A DNA stretch of 64,000 nucleotides from Gammaproteobacteria bacterium (GTDB lineage: Bacteria > Pseudomonadota > Gammaproteobacteria > Poriferisulfidales > GCA-002705445), in the NCBI GenBank assembly GCA_018675635.1, contig JABGXU010000007.1, positions 317,366 to 381,365 on the forward strand, written 5' to 3'. The first letter of the stretch is position 1. Each line of letters begins with the position of its first letter. This document shows, piece by piece, positions 9,074 through 16,064 of this stretch. Under the pieces are notes generated by a model. It was not told the origin of the DNA. It saw only the letters and a list, made by a program, of their open reading frames with translations, and made no database searches. Made by a program: the position numbers and the translations under genes.

Positions 9074-10540
9074 ATGTTAAAAGTTATCCAGGAAGCGCTA
9101 ACATTCGATGATGTCCTTCTTGTGCCTAATCACTCTAATGTATTGCCGTCTGATGCCTCTCTTAAAACACACCTTACATCAAAAATTGAACTGAATATAC
9201 CTTTGATATCAGCTGCTATGGATACGGTAACAGAGTCAGATCTTGCTATTGCTGTAGCTCAAGAAGGCGGTATTGGTATTATTCACAAGAATTTATCTCC
9301 ATCAGATCAGGCAAATGAAGTTATTAAAGTAAAAAAATATGAAAGCGGAGTAATTACTGACCCTGTTGTTACTTCTCCTGATTGTACAATTAAAGAAGTT
9401 TTAGAGCTTACGGCTAAGCATAAAATATCTGGTGTGCCGGTAGTAGAAGGAAAAAATTTAGTTGGAATAGTTACTTCAAGGGATTTAAGGTTTGTTAATA
9501 AAGTAAATCCAAAAGTTTCTACAATTATGACTCCTAAAGAAAGATTAGTTACTGTTCAGGAGGGTGCTTCTAAAGAAAGTGTAAAAACACTTTTACATAA
9601 AAATAGAATAGAAAAGGTTTTAGTTGTAAATTCTAAATTTCATTTAAAAGGAATGATAACTGTAAAAGATATGCAAAAATCTAAAGATTTTCCAAATGCA
9701 TGTAAAGATAGTTTGCAAAGATTAAGAGTAGGTGCTGCTATTGGAGTCGGAAAAGATTCTGATGAAAGAGTAAAAAAATTAATTAATGCTGGCGTTGATG
9801 TTTTAGTAGTTGATACTGCACATGGCCATTCTCAAAAAGTTATTAATGCAGTAAAGTCCATTAGAAAAAAATTTCCTAAGGTGCCATTAGTTGCTGGAAA
9901 TATTGCTACAAAAGAAGCAGCTAAAGCTTTAGTTAAAGCAGGTGCTGATGCGGTTAAAGTTGGTATTGGCCCTGGGTCTATATGTACCACTAGAATTGTT
10001 GCAGGTGTTGGCGTTCCTCAAATAACTGCTATATCTGAAGTTGCATCAGCAACAAAGGGCACAAAAGTTAAAGTTATAGCTGATGGTGGTATAAGATTTT
10101 CTGGGGATATTTCTAAAGCTTTAGCAGCAGGAGCTGATTCAGTTATGATAGGAAGTTTGTTTGCAGGTACAGCAGAAGCACCTGGCGAAATTGAGTTGTA
10201 TCAAGGCAGAACTTATAAAAACTATAGAGGAATGGGATCAATAGGCGCCATGAAAGTCGGTTCTAGTGAAAGATATTTTCAGGACCAAGAAAGTTCTTCA
10301 GATAAATATGTACCAGAGGGTATTGAAGGTAGGGTGCCATTTAAAGGCGGCATGTCTAATATTCTTCATCAGCTTCTTGGTGGGTTAAGATCTAGTATGG
10401 GATATATGGGTTGTGCCGGAATAAAAGACATGCGTAGTAAAGCAAAATTTATAAAAATAACAAATGCTGGAATGAAAGAAAGCCACGTGCATGACGTAAT
10501 GATTACAAAGGAAGCTCCTAACTACCAGATTGATAAATAA
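9074..10540 (+). CDS. guaB: Inosine-5'-monophosphate dehydrogenase
   Basis: IMPDH oxidises IMP to XMP with NAD+, the first committed step to GMP. The 488-residue protein is normal in length. It has the TIM barrel ([17 protein letters not shown] at the N-terminus), an inserted pair of CBS domains (about residues 95-205) and the catalytic cysteine at residue 304 in GPGSICTTR. The mobile flap lies in the [10 protein letters not shown] region. It overlaps guaA by one base (TAATG), so the two steps of GMP synthesis are translationally coupled. Confidence 0.98.
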   Translation: MLKVIQEALTFDDVLLVPNHSNVLPSDASLKTHLTSKIELNIPLISAAMDTVTESDLAIAVAQEGGIGIIHKNLSPSDQANEVIKVKKYESGVITDPVVTSPDCTIKEVLELTAKHKISGVPVVEGKNLVGIVTSRDLRFVNKVNPKVSTIMTPKERLVTVQEGASKESVKTLLHKNRIEKVLVVNSKFHLKGMITVKDMQKSKDFPNACKDSLQRLRVGAAIGVGKDSDERVKKLINAGVDVLVVDTAHGHSQKVINAVKSIRKKFPKVPLVAGNIATKEAAKALVKAGADAVKVGIGPGSICTTRIVAGVGVPQITAISEVASATKGTKVKVIADGGIRFSGDISKALAAGADSVMIGSLFAGTAEAPGEIELYQGRTYKNYRGMGSIGAMKVGSSERYFQDQESSSDKYVPEGIEGRVPFKGGMSNILHQLLGGLRSSMGYMGCAGIKDMRSKAKFIKITNAGMKESHVHDVMITKEAPNYQIDK

Positions 10541-12078
10541 TGCACGATCAAAAAATACTGATAATAGACTACGGTTCTCAATACACACAATTAATAGCAA
10601 GGCACATAAGAGAAAATAAAACCTATTGTGAAGTTATTCAACCAGAATCAATAAACAAAAAAAATAATTTTGATTGTGTTATAGGAGTAATTCTTTCAGG
10701 AGGCCCAAACTCAGTTATAGAAAATAATAATTATGATCTGCCTGATATATTATTTAAAAATGATATTCCGATACTAGGTATTTGTTTTGGAATGCAATTA
10801 TTATGCAAAAAATTTAATGGTAAAATTCAAGAATCAATTTCAAGAGAATATGGGAAAGCATACTTAAAAATAAAAAAAGATGAAAAAATTTTTAATGACT
10901 TAGATAAAGAGTTAGAAGTTTGGATGTCACATGGAGACAGCGTTACAGAAGCTCCAGTTAATTTTTCCATAATAGCTTCCACTGATAAAAAAAATATATC
11001 CGCAATAAAATCAAACGAGAAAGAAATATATGGCTTTCAGTTTCACCCAGAAGTTACGCATACACTTGATAATGGAAAAATTATATATAATTTTGTTAAA
11101 AATATTTGTAATTCCACAGGTAGATGGACGACTAAAAATATTATAAATAATCAAATAGCAGATATTAAAGAAAAAGTAAAAAATGATAATGTTATTTTAG
11201 GTTTGTCTGGTGGTGTTGACTCATCAGTAGCGGCGGCAATTATCCATAAAGCGATAAAAAATCAACTAACATGTATATTTATTGATAATGGACTTTTAAG
11301 GTTAAACGAGAAAAAACAAGTAGAGTTAGGATTTAAAGATTTTAAGGACATTAAAATAATATATGTTGATTCCTCTAAATTATTTTTAGAAAGACTTAAA
11401 AATATTACTGATCCTGAAGAAAAGAGAAAAATAATAGGTAAAACATTTATTGATGTTTTTCAGAAAGAAGCAAAAAAAATTAAAAATGCAAAATGGTTAG
11501 CTCAGGGAACTATATATTCAGATGTAATTGAATCTGCGGCTTCTTCAGATAGTTCGCATCTTATAAAGTCACATCATAATGTTGGGGGTTTGCCTAAAGA
11601 TATAGGCCTAAAATTATTAGAGCCTTTAAGAGAATTATTTAAAGATGAGGTTAGAAAATTAGGTATTAATTTAGGCATAGAAGAAAAACTAATTAATAGA
11701 CATCCTTTTCCTGGTCCGGGTTTAGCTGTAAGGATACCTGGCGAAGTTAAAAAAGAGTATGCTGATGTTTTACGACAAGCAGATGATATTTTTATAAGAA
11801 TGTTACACGAAAAAGATTTGTATAATAAAATTTCACAAGCTTTTACAGTTTTCATGCCTGTTAAATCAGTGGGTGTAACAGGCGATGGAAGATCCTATGG
11901 AAATGTGGTTGCCTTAAGAGCTGTTAAAACCATAGATTTTATGACTGCGAAGCCTTTTGATTTTCCGTTTGATTTTTTAGAAGAAGTTTCTACTAAAATA
12001 ATAAACAATGTTCCTGGTATATCTCGAGTTTGCTTAGATATTTCTTCTAAACCTCCGGCGACAATAGAATGGGAATGA
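10540..12078 (+). CDS. guaA: GMP synthase (glutamine-hydrolysing)
   Basis: GuaA aminates XMP to GMP using glutamine and ATP. The 512-residue protein contains the class I glutamine amidotransferase domain with the nucleophile Cys82 in GICFGMQLL and FQFHPEVTHT. The ATP pyrophosphatase domain follows with the PP-loop GLSGGVDSSVAA near residue 223. The C-terminal dimerisation domain contains RHPFPGPGLAVR and ends SKPPATIEWE, the universal GuaA terminus. It starts one base inside the guaB stop. An accessory island follows it. Confidence 0.98.
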   Translation: MHDQKILIIDYGSQYTQLIARHIRENKTYCEVIQPESINKKNNFDCVIGVILSGGPNSVIENNNYDLPDILFKNDIPILGICFGMQLLCKKFNGKIQESISREYGKAYLKIKKDEKIFNDLDKELEVWMSHGDSVTEAPVNFSIIASTDKKNISAIKSNEKEIYGFQFHPEVTHTLDNGKIIYNFVKNICNSTGRWTTKNIINNQIADIKEKVKNDNVILGLSGGVDSSVAAAIIHKAIKNQLTCIFIDNGLLRLNEKKQVELGFKDFKDIKIIYVDSSKLFLERLKNITDPEEKRKIIGKTFIDVFQKEAKKIKNAKWLAQGTIYSDVIESAASSDSSHLIKSHHNVGGLPKDIGLKLLEPLRELFKDEVRKLGINLGIEEKLINRHPFPGPGLAVRIPGEVKKEYADVLRQADDIFIRMLHEKDLYNKISQAFTVFMPVKSVGVTGDGRSYGNVVALRAVKTIDFMTAKPFDFPFDFLEEVSTKIINNVPGISRVCLDISSKPPATIEWE

Positions 12079-12192
12079 AATAATATCTTATATCAGTAGT
12101 TTATGAGTGACACATTTTGTCATCTCAATGTAAAAATAAGGGTTTCAAAGAGTTAAAAACACAAATTCCATTTTCCAAAAATCCTACGTTGG

Positions 12193-12414
12193 TTAATGAA
12201 CGTTCTTGTGAAATCCAAAAATGTTCTTGATCCCAACATTTATCTCTTCCACCAAGCCGGGTTTGGTGATTTTACTAATGCTCCAAGCCATGTTAATTGT
12301 TTTGATAGCGTCTTTTTCACTAAAAGAAGCATCACCTGAAACAATCGGTAACTTAGCACAAGCGGACATTGGTATTGCTACCATCGCCGCCAAAAATAGC
12401 TTAGTTATCTTCAT
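12193..12414 (-). CDS. Small putative lipoprotein, unknown family
   Basis: A 73-residue frame starting at 12414. The N-terminus MKITKLFLAAMVAIPMSAC reads as a lipoprotein signal peptide with lipobox MSAC; the rest (KLPIVSGDASFSEKDAIKTI...) is not recognised. A plus-strand frame covers the same bases, but only this one shows a signal peptide. The ribosome site is weak (TGGGT), and the upstream region is itself a copy of the island repeat (12416-12444). It may be a real small envelope protein or the remnant of a longer gene. Confidence 0.5.
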   Translation of the reverse strand: MKITKLFLAAMVAIPMSACAKLPIVSGDASFSEKDAIKTINMAWSISKITKPGLVEEINVGIKNIFGFHKNVH

Positions 12415-12415
12415 T

Positions 12416-12444
12416 ACCCATTTGATAATATTTATGAACAATTT
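12416..12444 (-). repeat. Island repeat, copy 1
   Basis: Twenty-nine bases identical to part of the fae-like 3' end at 13898-13926, with core ATTTGATAATATTTATGAAC. It lies just upstream of the small lipoprotein start and is in the same orientation as the other two copies. Confidence 0.8.
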
Positions 12445-12510
12445 ACAATGAAATTTACATCTGACTAACATTTTATTAGTTTTCTAAGTGCTTTTTAAGT
12501 AACATAGGTT

Positions 12511-13215
12511 ATGGCTTATTCCAATTTAACAAACTTTAATAAAAATTTTATTAAAAAGTTTACTCATAATACTAGATTTAACGTAGCTCAAAAAATTTTA
12601 AGAAATCATACGGGTGATAATATCTCTAATGTTTTAGATTACGGGACCGGTGACGGTGAGTTTTTAAAATTATTAAATAAGAATTTTATAGATTTAAAAG
12701 ATATATCTGCCTATGAGCCATTAGTCGAAAGATATGATGAAGTCTCTAGTAATACTTTTAATTATAATAATATTTTTGTTTATAAGGATATCAAAGAGAT
12801 AGAAAAAAAATTTGATGCAATTTTTTGCATGGAAGTTTTTGAGCATTTAAATGAAAAAATGAGCTTAGAGGCTTTAAGCAATATTTCTAGCTTAATGAAA
12901 AGTAATAGTATATTAATTGTCTCTGTGCCTATTGAAACTGGACTGGGTGGTTTTTTAAAAAATTTAGTTAGAATTGTAATTCGCCAAACTCACAGTGGAA
13001 CAAATTTGAAAAATTTATTTAAAATTTTTTTTGGATTTAAAATAAATAGAAATACCAATGTTGACTTTATATCATCCCATATTGGATTTTCTCATAATGA
13101 CTTACTAAAATTAATAAAAAAAGTTGGTTTTAATATTATTAAAAAAACCTACTCTCCATTCCCATTTTTTGGATCACTTTTAAATTCTCAAATTTTTTTA
13201 GTACTAAAAAAATAA
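12511..13215 (+). CDS. Class I SAM-dependent methyltransferase
   Basis: A 234-residue protein with a Rossmann-type methyltransferase fold. Motif I is VLDYGTGDGEFL (residues 41-52), the acidic end of strand 2 is AYEPL, and FDAIFCMEVFEHL is the usual motif II/III segment, as in UbiG and glycan or lipid methyltransferases. The C-terminal part has a hydrophobic stretch around GFKIN...SSHIGFSH. The substrate cannot be named. It stands alone on the plus strand between two island repeats, with opposite-strand genes on both sides, so it probably has its own promoter in the AT-rich gap before it. Confidence 0.8.
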   Translation: MAYSNLTNFNKNFIKKFTHNTRFNVAQKILRNHTGDNISNVLDYGTGDGEFLKLLNKNFIDLKDISAYEPLVERYDEVSSNTFNYNNIFVYKDIKEIEKKFDAIFCMEVFEHLNEKMSLEALSNISSLMKSNSILIVSVPIETGLGGFLKNLVRIVIRQTHSGTNLKNLFKIFFGFKINRNTNVDFISSHIGFSHNDLLKLIKKVGFNIIKKTYSPFPFFGSLLNSQIFLVLKK

Positions 13216-13231
13216 CTTATTTCAAATTATT

Positions 13232-13277
13232 TTATATTTTACCGTTTAAATCCATTTGATAATATTTATGAACAATT
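13232..13277 (-). repeat. Island repeat, copy 2 (fae 3'-end remnant)
   Basis: About 46 bases nearly identical to the last ~45 bases of the fae-like gene (13883-13928), including its stop-codon region. The remainder of a fae gene is not present next to it, so it is a fragment, presumably left by duplication or recombination. It lies 17 bases past the methyltransferase stop. Confidence 0.8.
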
Positions 13278-13334
13278 GAGCGGGAGTGACACATGTTAAG
13301 AGAGTTTCTTGAAAATACTTCTTTAGAACTCTCA

Positions 13335-13769
13335 TTAATACATTGAGCTCCACGATGCTAAACCTATCAAGCCCATTAGGATAGGCGACGTTATTGCTCC
13401 AATCATTGCAAAAACTATACCTAATATTCCCCATATTATTGACTTATCTTTTGCTACTGAAGCAATGCCAAAAATTAGCGCAATTGGGGACAATATAAAA
13501 CTTATAAAAAATATCCCTATTAATCCAATAATAAAACTAACAATCCCAAGAGCTGCGGTATCTGGTCGTTCGATAACTACCCTAGTCGCAGTTGTAGCAT
13601 TACTACTTTGACCAGAACTAGCAGCATCATTAGCTTCCCCAAATCTACCCGGAGTTCCTCTTGGCGTTTCTAGACTCTCTCCACAATGTCTACATTTAAT
13701 TGCTTCTTTTTTTATATCTTCTGCGCAATAAGGGCATTTTTTTAATAACTCTTCTTCTGTTTTTTCCAT
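13335..13769 (-). CDS. Zinc-ribbon membrane protein (DUF4190-like)
   Basis: A 144-residue protein with an N-terminal zinc ribbon: Cys12, Cys15, Cys26 and Cys29 in KCPYCAEDIKKEAIKCRHCG. A Gly/Ser/Asn/Thr-rich linker follows (about residues 35-65). The C-terminal part has two to three hydrophobic segments (from IVSFIIGLIGIFFISF to IVFAMIGAITSPILMG), resembling DUF4190-type membrane domains. A GGGGGC sequence sits at a suitable distance before the ATG. The ribbon should face the cytoplasm. Function is unknown; many such proteins are general envelope or sensing proteins. Confidence 0.75.
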   Translation of the reverse strand: MEKTEEELLKKCPYCAEDIKKEAIKCRHCGESLETPRGTPGRFGEANDAASSGQSSNATTATRVVIERPDTAALGIVSFIIGLIGIFFISFILSPIALIFGIASVAKDKSIIWGILGIVFAMIGAITSPILMGLIGLASWSSMY

Positions 13770-13882
13770 TGGGTTTGCCCCCTTATGTTATATTCTGGAT
13801 TATGGTTTATTTTACCATTTGATAAAGTAATGTAACATAATATTTAAAGATTACAGTAGAAACAATTAAAACTAACTAATGC

Positions 13883-13928
13883 TTATATTTTTCCGTCTAA
13901 ACCCATTTGATAATATTTATGAACAATT
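13883..13928 (-). repeat. Island repeat, copy 3 (inside the fae-like 3' end)
   Basis: This is the full-length form of the repeat and encodes the protein C-terminus (HKYYQMGLDGKI). Copies 1 and 2 share its core, so this is the likely source. Confidence 0.8.
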
Positions 13929-14431
13929 TTATCCTGATTTTCTAATAACCAATCAATACTAGGTTCATTTTTCATTGCCTTATGAATAGCTTGAGCTGTT
14001 GCTTTTCGGTGTATATCAAAAAGTATTTTGTGATCCAGATTATCATCTTTAATTACTGAAGGGTTAAGCCATACTGAAACTATAATACCTAAGTCATTAG
14101 CTTTGTCTTTTGGAATGTCACCATTTCTTACTGCATCCAGAACACCGTTTGCTATTGCCCCCTGGACCGTTCCCATGAGAATATTTGTATACTTAGTATT
14201 TTTTACAGTTACTTTGCTAACCATTATGGTTGCTGGTTTAACCATAATATCTGTATTCATGATTGCTAATACTCTAGAATGTCCTTTTACTTGGTCACCC
14301 AGAAGTGTCGCAAAAGCTGTTCCAACTGGACCATCTAGTTCACCAATAATAATTTCTGGTTCCGCTGCAGTCCCTGCAGGGCCACCAGCTACTAATGATT
14401 CAGCAACTCGCATTACAATTCTATCGCTCAT
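13883..14431 (-). CDS. Formaldehyde-activating enzyme (Fae) homologue, diverged
   Basis: A 182-residue protein that aligns with Fae over most of its length. Shared blocks are GPVGTAFATLL, KGHSRVLAI, a KPATIMVSKVTV segment, GTVQGAIANGVLDAV, IPKDKANDLGIIVSVW and a KATAQAIHKA helix. Fae condenses formaldehyde with tetrahydromethanopterin. The family histidine before the IIIG block (Fae has AHIDLIIG) is here Glu24 (AEPEIIIG), so ordinary Fae chemistry is doubtful. A good ribosome site (AAGGAG) precedes the ATG. Its last ~45 bases recur upstream as repeats. It may be a regulatory or binding paralogue; the family call is firmer than the function. Confidence 0.8.
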   Translation of the reverse strand: MSDRIVMRVAESLVAGGPAGTAAEPEIIIGELDGPVGTAFATLLGDQVKGHSRVLAIMNTDIMVKPATIMVSKVTVKNTKYTNILMGTVQGAIANGVLDAVRNGDIPKDKANDLGIIVSVWLNPSVIKDDNLDHKILFDIHRKATAQAIHKAMKNEPSIDWLLENQDKIVHKYYQMGLDGKI

Positions 14432-14524
14432 TATATTACTCCTTGAAAATTTATATGTTTGAATTAATACTTAATAAGAAACTAATCATAACAATATATC
14501 AAGATTTGTTCTACGAGGTAATGA

Positions 14525-14983
14525 ATGGATAACGAAATTTATATGAAGCAATGTATAGAAATTGCAAAACAATCAGAGGGTATTCAAGAAATCCCAGTAG
14601 GTTCTTTGTTGACACAAAATAATATTATTTTAGCGAAATCGCATAATACATCAATTAACAAAAATGACCCAACGGCGCATGCAGAAATTAATGTTATAAG
14701 AGAAGCATGTATAAAAATTAATAATTACAGAATAAATAACTCAGTTTTGTTTACAACACTAGAACCATGTTTGATGTGTATAGCTGCAATCTGCGAAGCT
14801 AGAATAGATCAAGTATTTTTTGGCGCCTATGCTAATTCAGAATTAAGTATCGAAGAAAAATTTATTTATTTAAAAAGAAACCATAATTTAGATCATACCC
14901 CAAAGTTTATTGGGGGCATTCTTCAGGAGGAGTGTTCTTTATTGATTAAAAATTTCTTTAAAAATAAGAGGCGTCAATTTTAA
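14525..14983 (+). CDS. tadA: tRNA-specific adenosine deaminase TadA
   Basis: TadA deaminates A34 to inosine in tRNA-Arg(ACG). The 152-residue protein has the zinc-dependent deaminase motif TAHAE (zinc ligand His52 and catalytic Glu54) and PCLMCIAAI with the two cysteine ligands. I use the ATG at 14525; an ATG four bases upstream is out of frame and stops at once. GAGG at 14514 is the ribosome site. Its stop overlaps that of the convergent mltF-like gene by three bases. The tadA-mltF pairing after guaA is conserved in related gammaproteobacteria. Confidence 0.95.
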   Translation: MDNEIYMKQCIEIAKQSEGIQEIPVGSLLTQNNIILAKSHNTSINKNDPTAHAEINVIREACIKINNYRINNSVLFTTLEPCLMCIAAICEARIDQVFFGAYANSELSIEEKFIYLKRNHNLDHTPKFIGGILQEECSLLIKNFFKNKRRQF

Positions 14984-15765
14984 AAGTTAAAATATGCGAA
15001 ACGCATATATTGTTTTGACTCTTCATTAATTACATTCAAATAAGATTTAATTCTTTCAACATATTTTACTGGCTCATAGCCCCTAGCATATCCGTTCATA
15101 GTTTTTTTATAATATTTTCTTTTGCTTAAAAAAGGTAAATATTTTTTAACGTCTGACCAGTAATTTGGGTTATGTCCAAATTTTTGTGTAATTATTCTTG
15201 CGTCTTCTAAGTGACCTAACCCAACATTGTATGCCGCAAGAGTCATCCAAATTCTATCTGAGCCCTTAATAGAGTCTGGCAATCTTTTAAAAATATTTTC
15301 AAGGTATCTAACTCCACCATCTACACTTTGATCAGGGTCTAAGCGATTTTTAATACCAATATAATTTGCAGTATCCATTGTTAGCATCATTAAACCTTTA
15401 ACTTTTGTAAATGATACGGCTTTATGATTCCAATGAGATTCTTGATATGCAACTGAAGCTATTAACTCCCATGAAAATATTGAATGTTTAGTATGTTTTT
15501 TAAAATATGAAATATATTTTGGAAGTCTATCATTAATTCTTTTTTTTAATATTGATTCTTCGGCTGAGTTTAAAGCTTTATTAGTTTCGAGAGAAAGGTA
15601 CATGTCTTTTATTACTAAACACATTTCATTATATTTTAGTAAGGAAAAATTTTCATCCTTAAAAGAATTGTGATCTGTAAATCCGAAAGTGAAGAGTATT
15701 GGTAAGATATAAACAATTATATAATTAAAGGATAGAACTTTTTTATTTATGCGCCAAGTAGTAAT
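14980..15765 (-). CDS. mltF: MltF-type lytic transglycosylase, catalytic domain only; probable ATT start
   Basis: Lytic transglycosylases cleave peptidoglycan glycan strands in the periplasm. The SLT domain shows YQESHWN with the catalytic glutamate, KGLMMLTMDTANYIG, DPDQSVDGGVRYL and AAYNVGLGHLEDAR, closest to MltF. The first ATG in frame (15624) would leave a periplasmic enzyme with no signal peptide. Upstream the frame is open to a TAG at 15780 and encodes RINKK plus a hydrophobic stretch (YIIVYILPILFTFGF), with AAAGGA ahead of an ATT codon at 15765. I take ATT as the probable start (about 261 residues). E. coli MltF (~518 residues) also has an N-terminal solute-binding domain, absent here. 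Confidence 0.75.
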   Translation of the reverse strand: MTTWRINKKVLSFNYIIVYILPILFTFGFTDHNSFKDENFSLLKYNEMCLVIKDMYLSLETNKALNSAEESILKKRINDRLPKYISYFKKHTKHSIFSWELIASVAYQESHWNHKAVSFTKVKGLMMLTMDTANYIGIKNRLDPDQSVDGGVRYLENIFKRLPDSIKGSDRIWMTLAAYNVGLGHLEDARIITQKFGHNPNYWSDVKKYLPFLSKRKYYKKTMNGYARGYEPVKYVERIKSYLNVINEESKQYMRFAYFNF

Positions 15766-15780
15766 AATTTTTCCTTTCTA

Positions 15781-16064
15781 ATAGTACTTGGACATGCATA
15801 TTAACACTATATATTGTGTTTTTCAACATAATAAATACATTATAATATACTAATATATAACATTATAAATACATTCTAATATACTAATATATATGAAGTT
15901 ATTATTAAATTTAGTATTAATATTCATTGTAAGGTCATTAATACTGATGTAGAGTACACACCTTGACTACATAAAATAATAATAAAGATTTAACTAAATA
16001 TAAATAAGGTACTAAGTAGTTACCAGTCAATCATTTAAGGATAATTGGAGAGAATAAGAAGATA
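15781..16064. other. AT-rich intergenic region ahead of the ABC operon
   Basis: A 284-base gap between the divergent mltF-like gene and the acyl-CoA-synthetase-like gene. It contains a two-copy 34-base tandem repeat and many TATA-like words, so no single -10 can be chosen. TTGGAGAG shortly before the ATG at 16065 is a plausible ribosome site. I see no RNA gene or ORF of note. Confidence 0.6.
15826..15893. repeat. Two-copy 34-base tandem repeat
   Basis: Units 15826-15859 and 15860-15893 differ at only two positions and share TACTAATATATA at their ends. It lies in the regulatory gap before the ABC operon and could double an upstream element or be slippage of AT-rich DNA. Confidence 0.8.

Noticed and set aside
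12103..12127. Inverted repeat after guaA as an intrinsic terminator
   Set aside because: The stem has a bulge and no T run follows it, so termination is not supported.
12221..12451. Plus-strand ORF of 76 residues over the small lipoprotein
   Set aside because: It has no ribosome site or family features, whereas the minus-strand frame has a signal peptide and lipobox.
13246..13434. Minus-strand 62-residue ORF overlapping the zinc-ribbon gene and repeat copy 2
   Set aside because: It is an out-of-frame shadow; its C-terminal residues resemble the lipoprotein-region ORF only because both read through the same repeat.
14103..14462. Plus-strand 119-residue ORF opposite the fae-like gene
   Set aside because: It is an antisense shadow; the minus-strand frame aligns with Fae and has AAGGAG before its start.
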